64,000 nt of DNA from Protonemura montana. Taxonomy: Eukaryota; Arthropoda; Insecta; Plecoptera; Nemouridae. The position numbers and the translations under genes were made by a program. Location of the stretch: assembly GCA_947568835.1 (NCBI GenBank), contig OX387604.1, positions 4,320,001 through 4,384,000 of the forward strand. Reading direction: 5' to 3'. Shown here piece after piece: positions 35,222 to 44,400 of the stretch. How positions within the stretch are numbered: position 1 is the stretch's first letter; each line of letters starts with the position of its first letter. The notes below the pieces were generated by a model, which was given only the letters and a program-made list of their open reading frames with translations, was not told the DNA's origin and made no database searches.

Positions 35222-35371
35222 AGAGCATAGGATCCAGCCAGCTGATCTCAAATAATTTGGATAGAGCAAAGGATCCAGCCAGGTTATCTCAAATAACCTG
35301 GATAGAGCGTAGGATCCAGCTAGCTGATCTCAAATATCCTGGAGAGAGCATAGGGTCCAGCCAGCCGATCA
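35222..35371 (+). repeat. Minisatellite, ~41-bp unit, four copies
   Basis: Units beginning AGAGCATAGGATCCAGCCAG start at about 35222, 35263, 35303 and 35345. Each carries a GATCTCAAATA stretch and a TGGATAG or TGGAGAG junction; the last copy is truncated. Confidence 0.85.
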
Positions 35372-35633
35372 AAATTGCAGTCAGGCAATCCATTGTTGGC
35401 AACAGGTAGGAGTCTCTAAATCCGATGGGTCCCTGCGATTTCAATGCTTATTTTAGAGTTTTTTTTTTAAACAAGTTTTCAACCAATTTTGACCGTTAAA
35501 GCAGTGAAAACCACTAAAACTATCGATGAAAACACTTGAAATAGCACGGGATTTTTGAGAGAACTGAAAGCCAGGGACTCTCAAGATCTCTCAAGGATCT
35601 CTCTCAGGGACTCTCAAGTCTTGGCTTCAAAGC

Positions 35634-35875
35634 GTCTCCAGACCGAACGGTTTGGCATAATGGAAACACCGGTTCTCGTTGGATCACCGAAGTTAAGCAA
35701 CACTGCGCTGTGTCTGGTATTGGATGGGTGACCATCATACACATGACCAGGTCTGTTGGGGAGAGAGGTTAGAAGGATGATAGCTAGCACAGCAACTTCA
35801 TTTGCCTTGCTTATCAACCTCTCGACAGCATGGATTTATTTATTTATTTATTTGACTAGCTGACAGGTACATATA
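35634..35875 (+). mobile_element. 5S-rRNA-derived SINE (SINE3 type)
   Basis: The first ~120 bp are 5S ribosomal RNA sequence: ACACCGGTTCTCGTTGGATC, then ACCGAAGTTAAGCAAC, then TTGGATGGGTGACC, which includes the internal A and C boxes of the 5S promoter. It then runs into a non-ribosomal body (GGGGAGAGAGGTTAGAAGGA, then GACAGCATGG) and ends in an ATTT microsatellite. A real 5S gene would not continue this way, and its terminator and 3' stem are not intact. The same body is found near 29.94 kb. Confidence 0.85.
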
Positions 35876-35879
35876 GTAA

Positions 35880-36862
35880 TTGTATGAGCCTTAGTTTAAC
35901 GTAATTTAGATATAGATGATGTAATATAAAGTATAATAAAAATAATAGTGATTAAGACTATGATTATTTAAAACATCTTCTAAGAAAATCTTAATAAGAT
36001 AAAAATAGAGGTAATGATAGTATTCTATTTTAATAATAATAATACATTTTGTATAGAAATGATAATAATAATAGAAATAATACATTTTGTTTAGAAATGA
36101 TAATAATAATAGTAATAATAAATGTTTTATAGAAATGATAATAATAATAGTAATAATAATATTTGTCTTCCTTCATAATTTTGGTGATTCTAGTTAGGAA
36201 GGGGGGGGATAGCTATATCATACAAATTATATAAATAGTATAAATATAGATAGTATATGTGTTTCTAGGTGGGATTGGTCATGGAGGATAGGTATTTATC
36301 TAGGGAGTAGAAGGGGTTTTGGATAAGGAAGTTTCGGAGGCTGGGGTCGAAGATTGAGCGTTTGCAGGCTGTTACTAATTGTGTTGGAAGGTGGTTGTAA
36401 ATTTTGGTGAATAGGTAAAGTGGACGGTGTGTGAAGAATGAGTGGGAGTGGGGAATAGTTCGAATATCATTCCTACTTCTGGTTGCGTGGGAGTGGGCAG
36501 AGGATTTATTATTTGTGGTGTTTAACGACGCACTGTTTTGACAACTGGCCCTGCGGCACTGGTCTAAGGGCGTCGGTGGGCAGAGGAGTTGAGAGGTCGG
36601 GGTGGGATCGAACGAGGGTGCTTGCTATCTGAATTATAGTGCAAGTGAGGGCCAGGATTTGTTGGTTAATGAAATGGGGCTCGTAGGATTTACGGCGGGA
36701 TTGCAAACACTTGACGTAACAACTCGAAGATTGATGCCATAGCTGTGCTTTGGTAATGCACCGTCGACCTGCAAATTCTAAGCATGTCGACCGTGGTCGT
36801 AACCACCAGCCGGGTCTTCGAAAAAGCACGATCTTGTTGAGGACAGAGACACCTGGTAGCAA
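35880..36862 (-). pseudogene. LINE C-terminal fragment, minus strand, related to the 26.4-29.5 kb element
   Basis: Minus-strand frames contain LTCTIIQIASTLVRSHPDL and, after an insertion, THRPLYLFTKIYNHLP and FLIQNPFYSLDKYLS. These match the same order and spacing in the C-terminus of the LINE ending near 29,088 (for example LTCTIIQIASTLVRSDPEL). The 3' region (about 35.9-36.17 kb) is an ATAATA-rich repeat with a ~35-bp higher period. It is 5'-truncated and not functional. Confidence 0.75.
36505..36575 (-). mobile_element. 71-bp SINE/LINE-tail insertion with 12-bp target duplications
   Basis: The identical 12-mer GTGGGCAGAGGA flanks the insert at 36493-36504 and 36576-36587. Read on the minus strand the insert ends GTGCGTCGTTAAACACCAC plus an A-rich end, the same 3' tail as the SINE at 29.9-30.3 kb. 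Removing it joins the LINE frame on either side. It is a short 3'-end insertion, younger than its host LINE. Confidence 0.85.
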
Positions 36863-36959
36863 ATCTTGAACTAAAAACCTTCATACATAAACGTCATACC
36901 CAAATGAATCTTTTTACCAAGAAATTCATTTACACAAAAGAAGCACTGGAATCAAAAGA

Positions 36960-37031
36960 GTCCCAGTGGTCGTGTGGTAAAGCTACGAAGTTGTTGCGCT
37001 GTGGTTTCCGGTTCGAATCCCGTCCACGCAG
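36960..37031 (+). repeat. tRNA-like unit (tRNA pseudogene or SINE head)
   Basis: A canonical B box GGTTCGAATCCC lies near 37010, and an A-box-like TGGTCGTGTGGTAAAGC near 36967, at tRNA spacing. The acceptor ends do not pair well. Downstream, near 37085-37135, a second weaker tRNA-like stretch follows, which favours a SINE or tRNA pseudogene over a functional tRNA gene. Confidence 0.5.
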
Positions 37032-37188
37032 AGGATTTTTATATATTGCCAGGCTTTAGTTCTGCGAAGGACAATCTCCTGCGAGGCTGTCGAGTTAGTC
37101 GCCGTCTCAAAGATCTGGACTTCGATTCCGGATTACCTAGATCTCATCCGCTGCGATTTTTTTCTTTTTGGGCGTTTGATTGAGACAG

Positions 37189-37248
37189 TAGCGAAATTGC
37201 CAATCACTCGTGCCGCTTCGCGCCACTCGCGCTCGGCAATTTCGCGGG
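37189..37248. repeat. Short GC-rich inverted repeat
   Basis: GCGAAATTGCC and GGCAATTTCGC flank a GC-rich centre (CTCGTGCCGCTTCGCGCC). It looks like a small palindromic element. The following ~450 bp contain no recognised gene. Confidence 0.5.
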
Positions 37249-37490
37249 GCGTTCCCACGACCCCAGACCCCACCTAACCCCGTGTGCAGCTCCTTCGTCT
37301 AGCATCAAGTATATAGGAACAGTACTTGGTGTTAAGCGCAAAACCGACCGTAGCGCAACCTGTCGGCCGAAATTAGTACTACAATCTGGACTTGTAAACT
37401 TTTTTCAATTATCATATCGAAGGAAGGTATATTCATCGATAGTAATAAGTTTCGTATTTATATATATCACAAAACGCGTCTACCATATCT

Positions 37491-37564
37491 CTGGCTCCGT
37501 GTCCGATTGGTATGATTGACTGGACCTTGTGCTGGAGCATCTGAGTTTAAGTCCAGTCCAGGTG
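37491..37564 (+). repeat. Degenerate tRNA-like unit
   Basis: GTCCGATTGGTATGATTGAC resembles an A-box region and GAGTTTAAGTCCAG a decayed B box, followed by a TATT-rich stretch. The stems do not fold cleanly, so it is a pseudogene or SINE head. Confidence 0.35.
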
Positions 37565-37679
37565 TATTTTTATTATTACTATTTTACAAATTTAGCTAAA
37601 AAAAAAAACGCTGTGAAAAATGTATCGGGGTTGGGGCTCGAAGCAGTTGTTCATCTAAAATAAATACACCAAAAATCTA

Positions 37680-38390
37680 CATATGTCATATTATGTACAA
37701 CACACACACCAGCTGAAAACACTTACACTCAGATAACATTTCATATCATTCATCAACTGAGATGACATTAACACCACAAACGCACTATCACATTCACCTC
37801 CACTTACAGTTGAAGCAGAGGCATGGACTCGCCCCAAAAGATAACACCCGTCTAAACACTCCTACAGCATCTTGGACCACACTCAGCCTACCAAAAATGT
37901 CACGATCTAGAGCGAAGATGCGACCCACCAAAGCTCAATCAGTAATAAGGACCAGTCTTACTCTGATACCTCAACGTGAGCCACCTAGGGTCTGGTCTTT
38001 AACCAAGTATAGTTGAACGAGACCTAGTGTTGTACAGCAGGTCGACAGCGAACTCTGTTGAGACATTGAGTAGTAATTAATAAAATGTCGATACATCACT
38101 GATCGGTCGGTAACTATCGTGTACCTACTTGCTCAATCACCAAAGCGGTCGACTCGAAAACAACCACCAACGCAACCGCGCTTTTTAAACCAGTTTCACA
38201 GTTCAAACTAGACCCGGTTGAATGCGTTTCTCTTGACAGCGAGTGGAAGTTATATGATTCTGTCGGACGTTTATAGTCCTTAGGAATAGTTCCAAGCTTT
38301 CTAACAGGTGACGCTAGCCTAGAAATTTATAGCGGTAGTTCTAAGATTAGCATTTTGAGTGTCCCACAAAACCTTGCATCGCTATGAAGG
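37680..38390. other. No confident gene; unassigned 84-codon plus-strand frame
   Basis: A frame from 37762 to 38016 (contains SWTTLSLPKMSRSRAKMRPT) has an even composition that hints at retroelement origin, but I recognise no motif in it. The remainder is non-coding. Confidence 0.3.
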
Positions 38391-38392
38391 TC

Positions 38393-38466
38393 TGCCTTGG
38401 TCGAGTGGTTGAACTGTGTGATAAACATCCTGGAGGTACCGCGTTCAAATCCCGCTTATCAAGGCA
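38393..38466 (+). repeat. tRNA-like unit with a 7-bp acceptor stem but broken arms
   Basis: The ends TGCCTTG and CAAGGCA pair perfectly over 7 bp. The D region (GGTCGAGTGGTTGAAC) and T loop (GTTCAAATCCC) are tRNA-like, in the style of a serine or leucine tRNA. The anticodon stem pairs only about three bases and two T-stem positions mismatch. An ATTT microsatellite follows directly. Best read as a tRNA-derived pseudogene or SINE. Confidence 0.5.
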
Positions 38467-39879
38467 CACATGTATTTATTTATTTATTAAACCTAATAAT
38501 GCATGAATATAGAAAAATGTCAAAACAACCCCTCCTTAAAGCACACGAATCCAGGATTTGTCACATCGAGGAAGCCCAGACCACAAATGGAACACTCTGG
38601 TCACTGGTGTGTTTCTCGAGGTGAAATGTTTGAAAAACTGTATAATTGACCCAGCCCATTCTGCCTCCATAATACTATTTTGTCTATCTTTCTCCCAGCG
38701 GCCAAATTCTGATTCCTGAAGTGTATACCAATGCTGTCGTAAAATTTGGTGGTGGACGTACTGTCCCTCGAGTCGGCCAGTCTATCAGATGCTGGTAGTA
38801 AACAGGAGACAGCATATCAGACTAAAAAAAATGTGCAGTTAGTTTCATTCAGTTGAGCTTTGTACCACAGCACATGGATAATGCAAACAGATCTCGCACA
38901 TTATATTTAGGCACGATGGTTGCTAGAGGGACAATTCAAAGTGTTTAGTCTCAAGAAAACTATAAAATAGTTAACTAATAAATTGCTGGTTTTATTAATA
39001 GAAACAGTAAAAAAAGCTAATACACAAAGTGATTAGTTGATACCAGCTAACAACTTGATACCAACTTGATATTATAACTCACATAAAATAAAAATGCCAT
39101 TATCAAAATGTAAAACTTGCACGATAGGTGTATTTTTATTTTTTGGTTAGAAAATAGCCACTTGACTATATGGACTTAATGGATAATTGATAACAGATTA
39201 AAGGAATACATAATATGAACATTAAGGCTTGCCCATTAAGCCCATTAAGCCTTTGGCCGAGTGCGGCGTGGTACACGGGTTATACAGGTTAATACAAGAT
39301 GATAACGTGATTTTATTTGTTCGGATGGTTAGATATACAATCGATGAACAAAGATAATATTTGCCATGGACAAATTGAGCGATGATGTTCACCTGTGTGC
39401 TGTCGGATGTAGACTGTGCAGGTAGCTAGGTACCTGCCCCGAATTACCGCTGATGCATCCTCTCGCATATTGCCCCCTGGTCCCCCGGCCCTCTGTTCAA
39501 TCTCGGCGCGGGAACCAGGCCGCCACAAGCCCATTAAGGCTTGTGGATTGATAAAGTACCCCATTTACAAATTTTTTCAAACAGACAATCTTTTCTCTAT
39601 TTAACATACATTTCTTGTGCAAACATCAAGTGCCAATCTTCAGTGCAACTGTAGTTATCAAACTATTAAATGTAAATTACAAAGAAGCTAACAATAGTAA
39701 ATACAAAAATGTCAATCAATTGAGGAATTGTAAATCAGTATGCCATCAAACCAGTCAATACAAGCTAGAAACTAAAATGCCAAAATGCATTTTTCCAAGC
39801 AACACTTCACAACTTTTTCAGGAAGTTCCATTCCTCATCAATTAAGATCTTACATTTGTCCAAACTCAGCCATTTGACA

Positions 39880-39899
39880 CCCCCCCCCCCCCCCCCCCC
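39880..39899 (+). repeat. Poly-C tract (20 C)
   Basis: An uninterrupted cytosine run in AT-rich sequence downstream of WDR35. Confidence 0.9.
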
Positions 39900-40923
39900 T
39901 CTGAAACATTTCATAAAATGTACAGAAGTCAAAGGTAAAATCATCTTACATCTGGTACAAGCTAGTTCAGATCCTTCCTCAGAATAAATAGACACGAACC
40001 AAACTATAGTATTAGTGAAATACGAAGACTACTTAAGTAAATTGCCACTGTCTGAGATCATTGGATTACTACATTTTTGTTAAAACTTTCTCCTGAAGTA
40101 AGAAAGACCTTACTGGTTGGAATGATTTTAGCAGATGCGCATAATGCCATAATTTTATTTTGGTTGGGAGGCTTAACAACCAACCATACCTTTTACCCAA
40201 CCTTATTCTGTTCTGCTGAGATGGTTGTGGGAACTGAGTGGGGCAGTATTTGTGAGAAAAAATTGTCCTCATAACAAAATTTGAGGCATGGTGCTTTTTC
40301 AATGGTAGGTTTATACAGATGTCAACCTTCAAGTTTTCCTCTCCAGTTTCCTTCTTACATCCATTATCCAGACTCTTGGCCCTACCTGCCAGATACATTA
40401 GATAATATTTGTTTTGGTGCTATAACTTACTGTGGCTTCAACTGTGACTTAAAAGACAATGCATATCATTCTGTAACACTCGAGAGACTACGCTAAGTTG
40501 TTCGTTGATGGTAACAACCAACTCATACCAAAGGGTTTTATTAAATAGTCATGGTCACGGTGCCAATCTTTACGCTCTATAGCCTCCAACATTTGATAAC
40601 GGTTTTGCCCACTGGAGCTTGCAGCTATAATTTTTAGCACACCTCTACAATTAATTAAATATGACTCAAAATATTGATACATGTGAACTATCAATGAGGT
40701 AAGCATAAATATTTTTGGGCGTAAACCATCTCAAATGTGAATAATCTGGAAGAAATAACAAAATTAAATTTACTTTCCAAACTCTATTACTGGGAGACCA
40801 CCATTTGTGTTGCTATAGTAATCATAGGCTGGACATTTTTGCAAAGACCGTTTTACATTAGAGCTGAGGCTCTGACTAACACTGTAAACTCAAGGTTAGT
40901 AACATAGAATAAAGACCCTCATC

Positions 40924-40929
40924 TTTATT
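40924..40929 (-). terminator. Candidate WDR35 polyadenylation signal
   Basis: AATAAA on the minus strand, about 390 bp beyond the WDR35 stop codon. Other A/T-rich signals exist nearby, so the choice is tentative. Confidence 0.3.
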
Positions 40930-41321
40930 ATTTGCTATTACTGTACTGCCATAGATAACGTTCAAGTGTTTTCACAAAAACGTACCGCCAAATGACTACT
41001 TTACCGACGGAAATAGAGGATGCTTCAAGGGGTGCCAGGATCGTTGTGAGTGTTTAGAAATTTAATTTAAATATTTTTCACAGACTACTCGCATTTGAGA
41101 CTGGTTTACCCTCAATTTATCATTACTTTGCTAATCTGAATGACTGATATAGATGTAACGATGTTTTGAGTCGTGATTATTTAATTATGGCAGTTTGTTA
41201 AAAAGGACAGCCACACTGGCAATCAGGTAGCACTTGCCATTACTTCTTATTGCCAGCTTGTTTGCTCAGCAGAACGTTAGGCATTTTTGCTGGCCCTCTG
41301 ACTATACCCATATACTCAATA

Positions 41322-41496
41322 CTAATACTGTACGGCTGAGTGACACAGCGGACAGCATGGTCGAATGCGCATGTGCTGAGCGTCTGCGCAGTGTTTGCAG
41401 ACCATACAAGTCCAAACGTTGTTAGCATTCATCAGTGGACGACCAGTCACCAGGCACGTTGGGAATTTCACGCCACAGCTTGGGCAGACGCTGCAT
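41322..41496 (-). CDS. WDR35: WDR35 terminal exon 16 (zinc-binding C-terminus)
   Basis: Acceptor TGTGTACAG; stop TAG at 41322-41324. It encodes [20 protein letters not shown], then WTCMVCKHC and [11 protein letters not shown]. The cysteine/histidine pattern matches the conserved C-terminal end of WDR35 and related IFT-A proteins. Confidence 0.95.
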
Positions 41497-44400
41497 CTGT
41501 ACACACGAAATGAAGACAGAGGTGAGAAAATTGGATTTTTGTTTGATGCATTTTATATTTTGCTGCCTGAAATTTTAACACTATATAAATGACTTGAAAT
41601 AGGGAGCGAGGCGTACATCTTATATAGAAAATGTATAAAAAAAATGAATTAAAAATGAGGAAAAAAGAGTACATTTTAACACGTCATAAATACGGCCCAC
41701 GGGTAAATTTAAAGACGTAGAATCAAAAGGCAAATTGTACAATCAAAGGTGTTAAAGACAGACGCTATGTGTGAGAATGAATACAAAATTATAATTTTTT
41801 TTTAAATTAAAATCCAAGAGTTAACAACATGTGGAGAATAGGTGTTTGCCAAAAATAGTTTTTAGTAAAATCACATAATACCTAACAAAGTTTCCCAAAG
41901 TTGAAAGGAGTTTCATTAGCCTAGAGATTGTTATCTGTCATAACTGGAGACAGCAAAACCTATCTTAAACACAACATAGTTTCACCACCTTTCTCTGTGG
42001 TCGGGAATTATTTCCATCACCCTCTAAATACATGGTCTAGGATGAAGATAAACAATAATCTAATACCTCAAAACATGTGCAATGCTGAGATTGGTTTTTG
42101 TCTTTCGTTTACAATCTCTTCAAACTTTAATCACATCTGGACCTGGTATTGTTGGTTTTACAGTTTCAAATAAAAAAGATCCTCGTCTGTGTATCAAGAC
42201 GAATCGATTTCCTTAATAAAAAAAAAAACGAAATTCCAAAAACCACCACTTTATATTCGTGGTCTGCGATAAGATCTATGGGAGCCCCAATAAAACTTAA
42301 ATCTCTTGCTCAACAGGCATTCTTCAAACCCTAACAATTCGCAAGCTATGCAGTTGTGTTACACTGGTAGACAGAGATGTTGCAAATTATGAGAGAGACT
42401 GGGCACTTAAACATTGCATCTGGGTACAACATCGTTTGAAGTCAAATCAACTTTTGTAAGGCGAGTGATCAGAATCGTGGCTAGATGTTTGTGTGTTGAA
42501 CGGTTCTGTTCTGTGGGAATTGCTTTTTGTCCTTAACAGGACCTAGCGATTTGACGTCGTTTTGACATGATTGGAGGGTTCATTTTCAGGTCTGTAAAGA
42601 GTAGCAGGTTGGTTGCCGCTGTACAGGTCTGAGCAGCGGCTGTGATAGGCAGTTCTCGCCTCAGTACTGCCGGTGGAGTGCTGGTTTGGAGGCAAGAATG
42701 GCCTATCACAACTGCCCCTCAGACCTATACAGTGACTACCAACATGTTGATCTTCACAGTCCTAAGGATGACCATGGCAAAGTGGTCAAAAAGTGGGCAT
42801 AGTAAGGTTTTTAGGACCAAAAAGCAATTTCCACAGAGAAAAATTGTTCATCCCACAAATATAAGTATCGTTCTGGAAATATTTTCAGAAATTTTGGTTT
42901 TAACATTGTTGGCATCCAAGTAGACACCAAAAAACACTATAAACACACCCCTACGTCTCTGGAATTATTGAAAGTAAGATTTTATGCTTACAATAACCCC
43001 CCTCCTGAACGTCTGTCATAGACTGGTCACCCTATATCATTAGAAAAGACAACCTCAATTTCAATGGTGGCAAACAAGTGGGGCAAGGGGACTAGCAGCA
43101 CCACTGAGTTTTGCATAGAGTATGAACCATAATAACCATGTGTACATTACTATATGTTAAGTACGAATCCTCAAAAACTTGTGGGTATACTGGATTAAAC
43201 CCTCATAATACTTATTTTAATAACCATGAACTTCCTTCTAGCCTGTATTAAATATAAACTGTTTGATAACAAAATGCTCAGCAAGTGCAACGTTCCTGGT
43301 GGCGTAACCAGGAATATGTGCCGACCTCAGTTTTGCAATAATGCTAAGCATGGTTACACCAGAATCTCTTCGATTGACATGGTGACGTCTGTATCACACT
43401 CATGTCAAAGTGTAAAATAAACAAGAGTCATACTCAGATAGATTCCATGTCCTAGACTAAAGAAGGATTGTAAATGGATAGCAATAGCTAGAATTGTCTG
43501 TTTCAATATCTATATCTCCTTGAAAATCACCCAAAGTGTTGTTTATGTGTTGTGGAAATAATATCCTCTTGCAAGCAGTGCCATTTTTAGTAAAACAGAG
43601 ACAATCATAGTGGCTATCTTGCTCACCATTTGTAGCAACACTGCAATTGCAAAGTATTTTGTTATCGAGAACAGTTTAACTTTGGTACTGTACTTAGATT
43701 GATCCAGCAAAACTGTAAGTTTCATAGGGCTGGCATCTTTCATGTGTAAGTTGTTATAAATTAAATCCCCCCCATGTGCATAACCAACCTCTACCGGCTG
43801 CCTTGCCTCATTATCCTCCCACCTTCACAGAAGTGACCGTCAGCTCACCCTTCTTCCTGAATGACTGAAGGTTAGGGAAATGTTGAGTGCCCCCACAGCT
43901 AAAATACTTACGTATCTGGGATCATAGTTTCACAGGCTGTGCATTCACAACGGTTGCTGCGGCCGTCTTTTGGTGAGTGTTTTGTGAAGATGGCCATTGA
44001 CAACTCTTCAAACGTAGCCCTCTTTGCCTCGGGAATCTAAAAATAATTATTTACAATTCAAGTCTAGAAAAAAACCTTTTTATTGAACCTTACAATGATG
44101 TTACACTCAAGCACTAATGTGTTGACATGTTGACATGCTACCCAATTTTGTCTTTCGTATGCTGCTCCGAGTGCTACACAATGGTGTTGCCACCAGCGCC
44201 AGGCGACACTGGCTCGCACTGTTAAGCCAAATGGGCTTGCTGGGTTATCTAAGACTAAATCTGAGGTTAACAGCAATGATACTAGAGTGTAACGTTGGTA
44301 TCGTGTACCAATACACCCAATGGTAAAACGTGTTTAAAACGTAAAACGTAATACTTGGCAATATTTGTCAAGTGGAGCCGTATTCTTAGTGAAATATCAA

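Larger units (their letters stand above)
38470..41320. other. Gap between the PASK-like exon and WDR35, including the WDR35 3' UTR
   Basis: No host exon was recognised. A 20-C tract lies at 39880-39899. The segment 40985-41190 is a diverged relative of the 13.0-kb foldback element (ATGACTACTTTACCGACGG, then a TTTGAGACTGGTTTACC-like centre). On the minus strand an AATAAA signal (complement of 40924-40929) lies about 390 bp past the WDR35 stop and is a plausible polyadenylation signal. A 109-codon minus-strand frame at 40398-40069 was not recognised. Confidence 0.4.

Noticed and set aside
35634-35755. Functional 5S rRNA gene
   Set aside because: Several changes from the 5S consensus, and it continues into a SINE body shared with 29.9 kb.
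38393-38466. Functional tRNA gene
   Set aside because: The acceptor stem is perfect, but the anticodon and T stems are mismatched and an ATTT microsatellite follows, as in SINEs.
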